The notes under the pieces were generated by a model that was not told the DNA's origin, did not search any database, and was given only the letters and a program-made list of their open reading frames with translations. Below, in pieces: positions 15,291 to 24,351 of a stretch of 64,000 nt of DNA. Positions within the stretch are counted from its first letter, which is position 1; every line of letters begins with the position of its first letter. Both the position numbers and the translations under genes were made by a program. This stretch comes from Nocardioides insulae DSM 17944 (lineage in GTDB: Bacteria; Actinomycetota; Actinomycetes; Propionibacteriales; Nocardioidaceae). The stretch spans positions 496,001 to 560,000 of the forward strand of contig NZ_KE383929.1 of NCBI RefSeq assembly GCF_000422825.1, given 5' to 3'.

Positions 15291-16876
15291 CTCATGCACG
15301 CAATCTCGTAGCGGAAGTTCGCGGACCCGGGCCGTTCGGCGCCGAGCATCATCACCAGCAGTGGTGCCTCCCCGTCGGCGAGCCCCAGCCGCTCGACGTA
15401 CGAGACGTTGTCGAAGCCGAGAGCGACGCCCACCCCCAGGTCGACGGCTGTGGCGGCGAGGTAGAAGTTCTGCGCGATGGCGCCGATGGTGGCGTTGACG
15501 AGGCGGTAGCCGCGCTCACCGACCGCGTCGATGACGGCCGCGGTCCGCATCGTCGGTACGACGACCGCGCCGGCCTGCTCCAGGTTGTAGTTCTCCAGGA
15601 AGTAGTTGGCCTGCAGGAACTCCCCCGGCGGGGTGGGGTCGAGTTGTCGCAGCCGTCCGTCGTGGTACCGATAGGTGCCGGGGGGCAGGCCGTCGACGTG
15701 GTTGACGAAGACGTAGTGCCCGACCAGATCTTCGCCGGCGACCTCGTCGGCGGCGCGGGCCGAGGCGGCCAGCGCGGTCGCCAGCGCGGCCGCCGGCATC
15801 GGGGTGCGCGCCTCGAACCGGCCGAAGCTGCTGCGTCGGGCGCGCAGGGCGGTGCGCAACGGCTGGGTCAGGTCGGCCGGGTCGCGAAGCGGCATCTCGA
15901 TGCCGGAGCTCGGCGGTGACACCCGGGCCCGGTTCAGGGCGTCGGCCCCCGGTGCTCCGGAGTGCTCCTGCCGGGTGGTGTCCTGCATCCGGCGCACCGC
16001 GTCGAAGTCCAGCACCCGGCGGGATCGCTCGACGTCCTCGTGGACGACCCCCGGGATCTGCCCCGGCTCGGGGGGCCGGGTGCCGGCCCACGGTGGCGCG
16101 ACGGCTCGGGGTCCGGTCCAGCGCAGCGGCAGCACGGCGAAGATCCCCTCCCGATCATCGACGCCGAGCAGTCGGGCCAGCCGACGCTCGTCGAAGAAGA
16201 TCCGTGGCCTCGCCTGCAGTCCCGCGGCGCGCGCCCACGTGCGCATCGCCTGGGTCGCCGCGCCGACATCCATGCTGACCGCGTGGAAGGAGAAGTTGTT
16301 GTACTTGAACGCGTTCTGCCAGTACTTCACGCCGAGCACCAGGAAGTGCTCCTCCTCGCTACCCCCGAGGGCGCGGCGTACCTCGCCGGTGACGTCGCCC
16401 AGCAGCAGCGGGCGCAGGGCGTGCTGGTGCGGCGCGTAATGGTGCACCCCGGGCAGGACGGGTCCGCCGCGGCCGGCGATCCAGTAGATCGTGACCGGGT
16501 AGAGGCCTCCGCCGGAGGCGGCGCCTCGGTGCCAGTTGGCGTGGGTGTAGCGCGGGAGCGCCGCGAGATCGGTGTTGGCCTGGACCGCCAGCCGTCGGCC
16601 GAGGAGTCCATAGCAGTCGCGCAGCATTCCGCCGAGCGTGGCCACGGTGAACCCGCCGCCGGCCGCTTCGCCACCTTCCTCGCCGAAGAGCGCCTCCTGC
16701 ACCGTCCCTGCGCCGGAGGTGGTCGGCGCGGCGTCGGGCAGTGGAAGCGACTCGAGGCCCGGGTAGTGCTTCCACTTGCGCGGCCGGTCGGTCCAGTCGG
16801 GGGCGAATCCCAGCGGAGGCATCGGCACCCGGCCGCGGCGCAGGATCGCGTCGGCGTACTCGCTCGCGTAGTTCAT
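15287..16876 (-). CDS. SagB-type dehydrogenase (duplicated nitroreductase fold), azoline oxidation
   Basis: The 529-residue protein follows a GAGGAG ribosome-binding site. The N-terminal half has ANWHRGAASGGGLYPVTIYW and FKYNNFSFHAVSMDVGAATQAM; the C-terminal half has RRSSFGRFEARTPMP and LVNATIGAIAQNFYLAATAVDLGVGVALGFDN, ending ERPGSANFRYEIACMR. Both halves are nitroreductase-like, as in the long SagB dehydrogenases of TOMM clusters. These FMN enzymes oxidise thiazolines and oxazolines to thiazoles and oxazoles. It lies between YcaO 2 and LanB in the operon, with an 11-base gap to YcaO 2. Confidence 0.9.
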   Translation of the reverse strand: MNYASEYADAILRRGRVPMPPLGFAPDWTDRPRKWKHYPGLESLPLPDAAPTTSGAGTVQEALFGEEGGEAAGGGFTVATLGGMLRDCYGLLGRRLAVQANTDLAALPRYTHANWHRGAASGGGLYPVTIYWIAGRGGPVLPGVHHYAPHQHALRPLLLGDVTGEVRRALGGSEEEHFLVLGVKYWQNAFKYNNFSFHAVSMDVGAATQAMRTWARAAGLQARPRIFFDERRLARLLGVDDREGIFAVLPLRWTGPRAVAPPWAGTRPPEPGQIPGVVHEDVERSRRVLDFDAVRRMQDTTRQEHSGAPGADALNRARVSPPSSGIEMPLRDPADLTQPLRTALRARRSSFGRFEARTPMPAAALATALAASARAADEVAGEDLVGHYVFVNHVDGLPPGTYRYHDGRLRQLDPTPPGEFLQANYFLENYNLEQAGAVVVPTMRTAAVIDAVGERGYRLVNATIGAIAQNFYLAATAVDLGVGVALGFDNVSYVERLGLADGEAPLLVMMLGAERPGSANFRYEIACMR

Positions 16877-16887
16877 CGTGGCTCTCC

Positions 16888-18825
16888 TCAGGGGAACGGG
16901 TGCGGCACCCGGTGCAGGTCGGATTCGGTGAGCGCCCGGTCGCACAGGCCGGCCTCCCGCGGCGCGGTGCGGACCCGGTCCATGTGCAGGGCTCGCTGGC
17001 GGTCCCAGCCGAAGTCGATCGGGACCAGGCCCGGCACGATCACGTTGACCGTGACCAGCCCCAGCCGGCGCTGCTCGGGCAGGGTCTGGTCGACGACCAC
17101 GACGTCGAATCCACGGCCGGTCACCTCGCCGAGGCACCAGACGAGGTCGTCGCGCAGGTCGTCGTGGAGAGGTGGCGCATCGGGGTACGCCGCCGCCAGC
17201 GACCGGACCGGCGCGGACCCGGCGAGCAGCCGCTCCGCGTGCACGGCCATCTCGGGGATGCCATAGGCCAGAGGGTGGTCGTGGAGCTCGGCCACCTGGT
17301 CGAAGTCTGAGCTCATCGAGCGCAGCCGGGCCTCGTCCTCGGCAGTCCGGCGGCGCAGGTTGACCGCATCGGTGGCTATCTCGCAGAGCGCGGCGGCCGC
17401 TGCGGCCTCCGGGTCGGGGCTCGACCCTCCGCCGACGCAGAGTGCCCCCAGGCCACCGTCGCGGCGGACGGCGACCGCGGTCACCACCGGGATCCGCAGG
17501 TCGATGCGGGTGTCGAAGAAGCGCGCGTCGTAGCCGTACATCGCCAGCCGGTCGACCATCTGCCGGGTGGAGGCGCGACGGCTCGTCCCTATGTCCAGTT
17601 CGGGCAACCGGAGGCCGGCGTACCACGCGATGAGAAACGCATCGCGCTCCACCGCCTCCAGCAGCCCGTGCAGCACCGCCTCCTCCACGCAGGCACCGGT
17701 CGCGCAGCCGCTGGAGGTGGACTGCACGAAGCGGCGTTGCTTCACCGGGGTCTGATAGTGGGCCAGCACCTCCGGCACCCGCACCGGCCGGTGGTCGCGC
17801 AGCGAATACCCGCGCACCCAGCGGATCGGCCGGGCGGGATCGAACCGGTCGATCTCGGGATGCGCTTCGTAGAAGTCGTCGGTGTAGAGCCCGCATTCAC
17901 GGGGGTCGAGTGCCGTCACGCCGAGATCGACCAGGTCGTCCAGGGCTGCCGTCGTCGCGGTCGCCGTACCCGTTCGGTCGCTCCGCGCACGGATGCCGGC
18001 GTACCTCTCCAGACCCTCCAGGATCCCGATCCGGGTGCTGTGCGCGTAGCTGTCGGCGTGGCCGCCCCAGTGGGTCGTCCGCAGATAGCTGCCCGAGCGG
18101 GTGGTGAAGCCGCCGGCCGTGGCGGCGGTGGTCACCGAGCAGAGGTCGGTGACCACGCCCGGGCCGACCGCACCGCACACCGGATTGGCGAACGCGTCGA
18201 CCGGGAGCTCGTAGGCGAGCAGGTCGCGGGTCCGGAAGAGGTCGTGCGCGAGTTTGGGGGCAGGACGCAGCTCCACGACCGCGAGCTCCACGTGCTGCGC
18301 GGGGTCGCCGGACTCGCACGGCTGGGTGGGCGGTGCACATGCCGGACACTCCGGATCGGCCACCAGTCGGTGTCGGCGTACGGCGAGCCCATCCAGGTCG
18401 ACGGCGTGGACGGACGGGTACGTCGCGTCCTCTCCCCCGGCCGGGTCGGTGCTCAGTGCTGCGGCGATGGCAGCCAGGTGATCCGTGGCGAACGCTGTCA
18501 GCACCAGCGGCTCACCGGCCGGGTGCGTCGCACCGCCCAGCTCGAGGGCGTCGCGGAACTCGGCGGGGCGCGCGGCCTGCCAGCGGCGAGCCAGGCATCG
18601 CGGGCAGCCCGTGACCGGTCCGACGATCGCGCCGTGGCCGATCAGGTGCACCGGAACCGCTCCGGACCAGTCCTCGTCCCCTGAGACGAGGTACTCGTCG
18701 CGGCCACCGAGCACCTCGACCCGGACCCGCGCGTCGCTCCCGCTGTCCGGCGCGAGCGCCGTGAGCCGGTCCGAGACGCGAGTCTGCACCGCCGTGGCGG
18801 TGGCCCGCCACATCTCACTGCCCAT
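16888..18825 (-). CDS. YcaO-domain cyclodehydratase 2, canonical PxPxP C-terminus
   Basis: The 645-residue protein starts at the ATG at 18825, seven bases after AGGAG, overlapping the ThiF-like gene by 11 bases. N-terminal Cys pairs (GCPRCLARRW and ECPACAPP) suggest zinc. The YcaO domain carries LEGLERYAG, EEAVLHGLLEAVERDAF and DQTLPEQRRLGLVTVNVIVPGLVPIDFG. It ends VPHPFP, keeping the PxPxP motif required in azoline cyclodehydratases. Being adjacent to the leader-binding ThiF-like partner, it is the best candidate for the main Ser/Thr/Cys cyclodehydratase. It is clearly paralogous to YcaO 1 (6773-8596) over its full length. Confidence 0.9.
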   Translation of the reverse strand: MGSEMWRATATAVQTRVSDRLTALAPDSGSDARVRVEVLGGRDEYLVSGDEDWSGAVPVHLIGHGAIVGPVTGCPRCLARRWQAARPAEFRDALELGGATHPAGEPLVLTAFATDHLAAIAAALSTDPAGGEDATYPSVHAVDLDGLAVRRHRLVADPECPACAPPTQPCESGDPAQHVELAVVELRPAPKLAHDLFRTRDLLAYELPVDAFANPVCGAVGPGVVTDLCSVTTAATAGGFTTRSGSYLRTTHWGGHADSYAHSTRIGILEGLERYAGIRARSDRTGTATATTAALDDLVDLGVTALDPRECGLYTDDFYEAHPEIDRFDPARPIRWVRGYSLRDHRPVRVPEVLAHYQTPVKQRRFVQSTSSGCATGACVEEAVLHGLLEAVERDAFLIAWYAGLRLPELDIGTSRRASTRQMVDRLAMYGYDARFFDTRIDLRIPVVTAVAVRRDGGLGALCVGGGSSPDPEAAAAAALCEIATDAVNLRRRTAEDEARLRSMSSDFDQVAELHDHPLAYGIPEMAVHAERLLAGSAPVRSLAAAYPDAPPLHDDLRDDLVWCLGEVTGRGFDVVVVDQTLPEQRRLGLVTVNVIVPGLVPIDFGWDRQRALHMDRVRTAPREAGLCDRALTESDLHRVPHPFP

Positions 18826-21139
18826 CGGAACTCCTGCGCAGGACGACTCGCGCCACCCGCAGACCGCCGGCGGCGAGGTCCGGAGCCGGCAGGTCTGCGG
18901 CGAGCGGCTCGAGGCCGACGGCCCTTGCCCGGTCGAGGACCTCGGGGAAGGTGCGGACCAGTCCCGGGCGGGCGGCGATGTCGCCGCCGACGACGAGGGT
19001 CTGGGGCGCCAGGTCCGTGACCCACGGATCCCCGGTGTCGACCGCGTCGCCGCCGGGCAGCGTCGCACCGAGCTGGACCCGACCGCACAGGTCGCGCAGA
19101 GCGGCGACCGCCGCCGCGCGCCAGGACGTGTCCGTCGCCGCCGCCCACAGTACCTCCCCGGCTCGGGTGGTCCCGCGGGCCAGCAGGGTCGGCGCGGGCC
19201 CGTCGCCGAGCTCGAGCAGCTCGACCCGGGCACCGAGGCTGTCGGCCGTGCGGGCGAGGAAGACCAGGATCGGGTCGGTGTCATCCAACGGCGTACGGAC
19301 CCGCCGCACCGGCACCGTGCCGTGCATGGCCGCACGGAGCGCCTCGAATCCGAGGGCGGACACGAGTGCAGCGCCGCGAGCCTGGTCGGGGGTTGCGTCG
19401 ATGCCGAGCCCCCCGCCACCGGCGATGAATGTCCGCGCGTGGTTGAGGCGGGAGCGCGGAGCCATCGCCGCCGCGGGCACCCGCAACGTCGCGCCGGTGA
19501 TCAACGAGGTCACCGGCACCCAGGCCTCGACCTCGCCCACCAGACCGGTCGCGGTGGCCAGCGTCTCGACACCGGCCCGCGGTACGTCGGCGGCGTCGTC
19601 CGCGAATGCGGAGGCTGCCGACACCGCACCTTCGACGACGTGTTCGGCGTACACCGCGGCGGCCGCGGTGAGCGCCGCGAGCCTGGCGCCTGCGACGTTG
19701 TGGAGGTCGAAGGCGGCGATCCGGCGGCGTCGCCCCGGTCCCAGGCCCACCTCGACGGTGCTGACTCGGAGCGGGGTCTGGGTGAGCAGGTCGTCGTCGA
19801 ACCTGGTGAAGACGCCGACGTGCGGGCTGACCAATGCCGTACGCCGGGTCAGGGCGGCCAGCGCCGCTTCAGACTCGGGGCTGCCCGGTTCCGGCAGCGG
19901 CCGGCCCGGCACGACGCTGGTCGAGGGTTGGGCGAGGTCGACGCCGGCGACCGCCGGGGCGGCAGGGCCGCACACCGGGCACGCCGGGTGGGCTCGAAGT
20001 GGCTCGACGGCGACATCGAGGGAGTCGGTGTCTTGGACGATGACCCTGTCGATGGTCTCGGCCGGCAGGGCGCCGGTGGCGATCCGGAAGATCTCGTAGC
20101 TGAGCAGGTTCCCCACCATCGCGGCGATCGGCCCGCGCGGCCACGGGGCGGACCCCGACGCCTGGCCCGCGGCCCGCGTCCACAGATCGGCGGCTGCGCC
20201 GGCATCGCCGTTCGCCCCCAGCCGGAGCGCGGCGCACACCCAGCAGCCGGTGCTGCCCGTTCCCATCAGAGGGCCGACGGCGACCTGCCCCCCGGCCTGC
20301 CACACCGGCAGCAAGCGGCGCTCCCGGGGAACGCCCGCCTCGACCAGTGCGAGCAGATCACGCAGCCCTCGGCCGCCCCGGGTCACCACGACGAGGTCGA
20401 ACTCCGCCAGGTCCGACCACGACGGGCGTTCGGCGAATGCCGGCCTCGGGACCACGTCGACCGGGCAACCCGACTCACGCAGACCCGCCACCTCGGCGGT
20501 CAGCTCGGCGGTCAGCTCAGCGGTCGGGCAGCCGGTGCCGTCGATGACGGACGGCGCCACCCCGACGGCCGCCACGCCGTTGCGAAGCAGGCTGAGGACC
20601 GCCCATCGGGCGATCTCGTCGTCTCCCACCACCGCGACGCGGGTGTTCCGCCAGCGTGCGAACCGTTCCTCGGCGTCATCGACGTGATGGTCGACGTACG
20701 CGATCTGGGCCTCGAACCGACGACGCACCGGGTCCTCGAGCACCGCCTCGCGTGACGGGTCAGGGGCGGGCACAGCGCGAGCGAACCCCCGCTGGTAGAG
20801 AGTGCGTACGAGGTTCTCGACCATGGCGCGCTGGGTGTCGCCGAGCCGGGTACACAGTTCGCCGACGGTCACGCTGCCGTCGAGGTGCGGCACCACCAAG
20901 GTGGCGAATCGGTACGCGCTGCGACCATGGAGCCGGAACCCGGTCTTCGCGTCGTGGAACAGCACGCCCTCGGGCACCCGGCTGTAGAGCACATCGCGGC
21001 GCACCCGGGGTCGGGTGGTGAGCAGCTCGATGCTCTCGGCGCTCGACTCGGCGCTCGTCTCGGCGCTCGACTCGGCGCTCGACTCGGCGCTCGACTCGGC
21101 GCTCGCGTCGGCGGTCCTCGACTCGGTGGTCAGGCTCAT
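18815..21139 (-). CDS. TOMM precursor leader peptide-binding protein (ocin-ThiF-like)
   Basis: The 774-residue protein starts at the ATG at 21139, sharing one base with the SARP stop codon (TGATG). After a repetitive Ala-Glu-Ser N-terminus, residues 40-110 (RPRVRRDVLYSRVPEGVLFHDAKT ... LDGSVTVGELC) look like a RiPP recognition element. The following ThiF/E1-like part has tetracysteine zinc pairs CWVCAA and CPVCGP. The C-terminal half (HVGVFTRFDDD ... GGGGLGIDATPDQARGAALVSALGFEAL) resembles a degenerate YcaO-like domain seen in this family. Such proteins bind the precursor leader and activate the YcaO cyclodehydratase. It immediately precedes YcaO 2. Confidence 0.88.
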   Translation of the reverse strand: MSLTTESRTADASAESSAESSAESSAETSAESSAESIELLTTRPRVRRDVLYSRVPEGVLFHDAKTGFRLHGRSAYRFATLVVPHLDGSVTVGELCTRLGDTQRAMVENLVRTLYQRGFARAVPAPDPSREAVLEDPVRRRFEAQIAYVDHHVDDAEERFARWRNTRVAVVGDDEIARWAVLSLLRNGVAAVGVAPSVIDGTGCPTAELTAELTAEVAGLRESGCPVDVVPRPAFAERPSWSDLAEFDLVVVTRGGRGLRDLLALVEAGVPRERRLLPVWQAGGQVAVGPLMGTGSTGCWVCAALRLGANGDAGAAADLWTRAAGQASGSAPWPRGPIAAMVGNLLSYEIFRIATGALPAETIDRVIVQDTDSLDVAVEPLRAHPACPVCGPAAPAVAGVDLAQPSTSVVPGRPLPEPGSPESEAALAALTRRTALVSPHVGVFTRFDDDLLTQTPLRVSTVEVGLGPGRRRRIAAFDLHNVAGARLAALTAAAAVYAEHVVEGAVSAASAFADDAADVPRAGVETLATATGLVGEVEAWVPVTSLITGATLRVPAAAMAPRSRLNHARTFIAGGGGLGIDATPDQARGAALVSALGFEALRAAMHGTVPVRRVRTPLDDTDPILVFLARTADSLGARVELLELGDGPAPTLLARGTTRAGEVLWAAATDTSWRAAAVAALRDLCGRVQLGATLPGGDAVDTGDPWVTDLAPQTLVVGGDIAARPGLVRTFPEVLDRARAVGLEPLAADLPAPDLAAGGLRVARVVLRRSSDGQ
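21036..21107. repeat. Six 12-base tandem repeats at the 5-prime end of the ThiF-like gene
   Basis: The unit TCGGCGCTCGAC (minus-strand reading encodes Ala/Glu/Ser/Ser) is repeated about six times with one or two base changes. It encodes the ESSAESSAE stretch ahead of the recognition domain. Units are multiples of three, so copy-number change would alter linker length without shifting frame. Confidence 0.9.
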
Positions 21140-22911
21140 CAGCGTTCTCCGGTGTGGTTCGAGGCCTTCGCGAAGAGTCGCAACAGGCCGTGGATATGGA
21201 AGTGGCCGGGCCGGTCCTCCTCGAGGAACCCGGCGTCGGCGAGACGGTGGAGTGCGGCCGAGGGTCCACCCGGCGCGCCGCTGAGCACGCCGGCGGCGTC
21301 GGCGCCCGAGAAGCCTCCGGCCGTGACCGGGTCGGCACCGAGCCGGAGGAACGCCTCGGCCAGGGCGGGCTCGAGCCGGTGCAGGGCGGCCCCGAGCACA
21401 CCGGTGATCGCCAGCCGGTTCTCGTGTCCCACCGAGAGCCGCTGGACGGGATCCTCCTCGAGCCAGGCGACGAAGTCGGCGACCGAGAGCAGCGGCCTGG
21501 TCAGTAGCCGGGTGGCGGCGATGCGCAGCGCCAGCGGGAAGTGGTCGCACAGCTCGGCCAGACGGGCGGCGGCATCAGCCTCGCGAGCGACCCGGTCCAC
21601 GCCGAGGACGTCGCGGATGAAGGCGGCCGACTCTGCCGGCGTGAACCGGTCCGGTCGGCGTACCCGGGCGCCGTGGGTGGCGACCAGACCCGCGAGGCTG
21701 AGCCGGCTGGTCACCAGCGTCGTGTCGGCCGGCCCGGCGAGTTCGCGGGCGATGTCCGCGTCGACGACGTCGTCGAGGATGAGCAGGCGAGGGGCATCGG
21801 GCTCGTCCGGCGCGGCCTCGGCCTGCAGGTCGCTCATCGGCCGCGGGGTGCCGTCGGGGTGGGTGGTTCGGATCGCCAGGCAACCGCCGGCGAAGCGATC
21901 GCGGAGTTCGCCGGCGAGGTGCAACGCGAGCGCGGTCTTGCCGATGCCGGGTGGCCCGGACAGGACCACGGTGACGCCCTGGGTCTCGGTCAGCAGTGCG
22001 CTCAGATCGGCGACCAGGTCGGCCCGGCCGACGAACGACGGGGCCGACCGCGGAGCGGGCAGCGCACGCCGCGGGCTCGGCGTGGTCACAGCCACGTCGG
22101 CCACGGGGGTGCCGAGTTCGGAGCCGCGGAGGATCGCGAGCTCCAGCCGCCGGAGGGCGGGGCCGGGGTCGATGCCGAGCTGGTCGCGCAGATGACCCTT
22201 GATCCCGCGGTACTCCGCAAGGGCCTCGGCCTGTCGTCCGGTGCGGTACAGCGCCTCGATCAGCTGCTCCCAGAACCGCTCCCGGTCGGGGTGGGAGCGG
22301 GTCAGGTCCCACAGTTCGGCCATCACCTCGCGGCAGCGACCGAGCGTGAGGTCGATGTCGATCGCCCGTTCGTGCGCGGCGAGACGCTCTTCGACCAGAC
22401 GCGGCACCTCATCACGGTGCAGGAGATCGGAGTCGACGTTGCCCAGCAGCGGACCTCGCCACTCGTGCAGCGCCTCACGCAACATGCCGAGTTCGGTGGG
22501 CAGGTCGCCCTCCACGCGGGCGGCAGCGACCAGGCCCCGGAACCGCAGCAGATCACAGGTCCTGGCATCGGCGTCGATCCGGTATCCCCCGGCCTCTGCC
22601 CTGACCGTGTCGTACGGCAGGCCCTCCTCGGCCAACGCCCGGCGCAGTCGTCGTACGCACGTGTGCAGGGCGGCGTTCGCGGCCAGGTGCGGCTCGTGGT
22701 TCCACACCGCGGCCTTGAGCCGTCCGGTGGAGACGACGGTGTTCGGCCGCAGCAACAGCGCCGCCAGGAGCGTCGTCGGCTTCCCGGCCGGCAACAGGCG
22801 CGTGTCTTCGCCGCGACCCAGCGCGACTGGTCCGAGCACCCGGAAGACCTGCGCCGGACCCGAGGGCTCAGCCAGCAGGGTGGACCGAAGACTGCTGCTG
22901 AGCTGTTCCAT
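21139..22911 (-). CDS. SARP-family transcriptional regulator with NB-ARC ATPase domain
   Basis: The 590-residue protein from the ATG at 22911 has a winged-helix DNA-binding domain (about 20-110), a bacterial transcriptional activation domain (about 115-260, with RFWEQLIEALYRTGRQAEALAEYRGIKGHLRDQLGIDPGPALRRLE) and a P-loop NB-ARC part with SGPPGIGKTALALHLAG and LLILDDVVDADIA. SARPs activate antibiotic gene clusters by binding direct repeats near promoters. It is the first gene of the minus-strand biosynthetic operon, and a matching 11-base-spaced repeat lies before the precursor genes. The frame is open upstream to 23124, so a longer N-terminus is possible but lacks domain support. Confidence 0.88.
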   Translation of the reverse strand: MEQLSSSLRSTLLAEPSGPAQVFRVLGPVALGRGEDTRLLPAGKPTTLLAALLLRPNTVVSTGRLKAAVWNHEPHLAANAALHTCVRRLRRALAEEGLPYDTVRAEAGGYRIDADARTCDLLRFRGLVAAARVEGDLPTELGMLREALHEWRGPLLGNVDSDLLHRDEVPRLVEERLAAHERAIDIDLTLGRCREVMAELWDLTRSHPDRERFWEQLIEALYRTGRQAEALAEYRGIKGHLRDQLGIDPGPALRRLELAILRGSELGTPVADVAVTTPSPRRALPAPRSAPSFVGRADLVADLSALLTETQGVTVVLSGPPGIGKTALALHLAGELRDRFAGGCLAIRTTHPDGTPRPMSDLQAEAAPDEPDAPRLLILDDVVDADIARELAGPADTTLVTSRLSLAGLVATHGARVRRPDRFTPAESAAFIRDVLGVDRVAREADAAARLAELCDHFPLALRIAATRLLTRPLLSVADFVAWLEEDPVQRLSVGHENRLAITGVLGAALHRLEPALAEAFLRLGADPVTAGGFSGADAAGVLSGAPGGPSAALHRLADAGFLEEDRPGHFHIHGLLRLFAKASNHTGER

Positions 22912-23236
22912 TCCGCACTCCGGTGTCCTGTCGCCGACGCCGCCGACCAGAGCCCGGTCAACGCCACAAGGCGAAACAATGACGAGAAGGAGCGAGCAAT
23001 CGACATCGGTGATACATCGCGCCGACCAGGGCCGCCGCGCCGGTCGACAGGGTTTCGCTTGCGATTGCCGGGTCGGACGGGGCCGAGGTATCACCCCGCG
23101 CCATCCCGTTCTCCTCACTGACACACCCGGCTGCCCGCGTTCCTTGATCAGATCCCGATGTCCGCGATGCGCACGACTCGCGTCCTCCTGATCGCGACCG
23201 CGGAAGCAGGCGTCTCAGGAGCGAAAGGAAGTCGAC
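22912..23236. promoter_or_regulatory. Divergent promoter region of SARP operon and methyltransferase
   Basis: This 325-base gap separates the SARP gene (minus) from the methyltransferase (plus). It contains the GAAAGGAAG ribosome-binding site before 23237. I saw no clear repeat matching the ATGTCAG element and no supported small gene. Confidence 0.4.
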
Positions 23237-24040
23237 ATGGGTCTTGAGGTGAGCGGAGTTCCGGAGACGATGCTGTGGACTCTTCACAACCGGGCGAGCG
23301 AGGCGCTGCGCGACGACGGGGTCATCCGGGATCCCGAATGCCTTCGCGTCTACCGCGGCATCGAGTATGACTACGAGGCGCGCTTTGGCAACGCGAGCCC
23401 ATCACACGGCGTTCGCTCGCGCGTCGTCGATGCCGAGATCCGGCGGTTCGCAGCCACCCACCCACGCCCGACGATCGTCAACCTCGGCGAAGGGCTGGAG
23501 ACGCAGCGTTACCGCTTGGCCGACCTGGAGGTGCGGTGGATGAGTGTCGATGTGGCCGAAGCGCTCGCGGTTCGGGAGCGCCTCATCCCCCCGGACGACA
23601 CTCACGTTCACCTCGCCGCGTCCGCTCTCGATGCTGCCTGGGCGGATGCAGTGCCAGAGGGGCCGGTCCACGTCACCGCTCAGGGACTGCTGATGTACTT
23701 CGAGGAGCAGGAGGTCGATGGGCTGATCCGGATGCTTGCGGCGCGATTCCCAGGAGCATGGCTCTCGTTCGACACCATCCCCGAATGGTTGTCCCGACGA
23801 TCGATGCACGGGTGGAAGCTGACGCCGTCGTACACGGTGCCTCGGATGCCCTTCGGCATCAGCCGCCGCGAGCTGCCCGCGAAGATGGCGCGTCTCGTGC
23901 CCGGCTCGGTGACGCGCGAGATCCCCTACTCGTTCCCGCGCGGCGCGGGTCGCTGGTTGGCCCCCCTCCTCTCGGCGACGCCCGTCCTGGGCTCGCATAC
24001 TCCCTCGATCTGGACCGTCGAGCTCCCGACAAGGCCTTGA
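23237..24040 (+). CDS. SAM-dependent methyltransferase of the leucine carboxyl methyltransferase/TcmP family
   Basis: The 267-residue protein follows an AAGGAA site. Features of the PF04072 family are the N-terminal ARFG motif, IVNLGEGLETQRYRL (SAM-binding loop, about 80-94), VRWMSVDVAEAL and VHVTAQGLLMYFEEQEV. Members O-methylate carboxylates or phenols, for example TcmP and LCMT. It is divergent from the RiPP operon. A plausible role is methyl-esterification of the peptide C-terminus, but it may be unrelated to the cluster. Confidence 0.8.
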   Translation: MGLEVSGVPETMLWTLHNRASEALRDDGVIRDPECLRVYRGIEYDYEARFGNASPSHGVRSRVVDAEIRRFAATHPRPTIVNLGEGLETQRYRLADLEVRWMSVDVAEALAVRERLIPPDDTHVHLAASALDAAWADAVPEGPVHVTAQGLLMYFEEQEVDGLIRMLAARFPGAWLSFDTIPEWLSRRSMHGWKLTPSYTVPRMPFGISRRELPAKMARLVPGSVTREIPYSFPRGAGRWLAPLLSATPVLGSHTPSIWTVELPTRP

Positions 24041-24153
24041 GTCCGCCTCTCATCCAGCGCGGAGGCACGGTGAGGCTCTCTCGCCGGTGGACGACGCGGA
24101 CCAAGCTGGGTGGACCGAAAGTGTGACGAGCCAAGTCGACTCGAGACATGGAA

Positions 24154-24193
24154 AGAGCCCGCCCGACCTGTTCGCACAGATCGGACGGGCTCT
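24154..24193. terminator. Terminator between methyltransferase and tRNA-Asn
   Basis: AGAGCCCG...CGGGCTCT forms a long hairpin with an inner CTGT/ACAG stem, one mismatch and a CTTTC run on the minus strand. It lies just downstream of the minus-strand tRNA and of the plus-strand methyltransferase. Confidence 0.75.
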
Positions 24194-24198
24194 CGTTG

Positions 24199-24271
24199 CT
24201 CCCCCGGTTGGACTCGAACCAACAACCCTCCGGTTAACAGCCGAATGCTCTGCCAGTTGAGCTACAGGGGA
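24199..24271 (-). tRNA. tRNA-Asn (GTT anticodon)
   Basis: The minus strand reads TCCCCTGTAGCTCAACTGGC, with the D-arm, an anticodon loop CTGTTAACC giving anticodon GTT, the T-loop GGTTCGAGTCC and a CGGGGGA acceptor strand that pairs with the 5-prime TCCCCTG. The discriminator base is G and CCA is not encoded. It marks the boundary between the RiPP-rich region and conserved core genes. Confidence 0.95.
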
Positions 24272-24351
24272 TCGCTGGCAAGCGGGTGAAACCTTAGCAA
24301 GATCAGCGCGGCTGTCGAAATCCGGGGGTGGCTCGGCGCGGGCGCAGCGAC

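Noticed and set aside
22912..23124. N-terminal extension of the SARP protein
   Set aside because: The frame is open, but the extra residues are low-complexity and the ATG at 22911 places the winged helix at the usual distance.
1..24040. One single combined RiPP cluster including the protease-kinase-HopA1 genes and the thiopeptide-like genes
   Set aside because: Both could dehydrate Ser/Thr, but the operons are separated by the DUF2278 gene, use unrelated dehydration chemistry (kinase/lyase versus tRNA-Glu) and the protease has its own candidate substrate, so I treat them as two systems.
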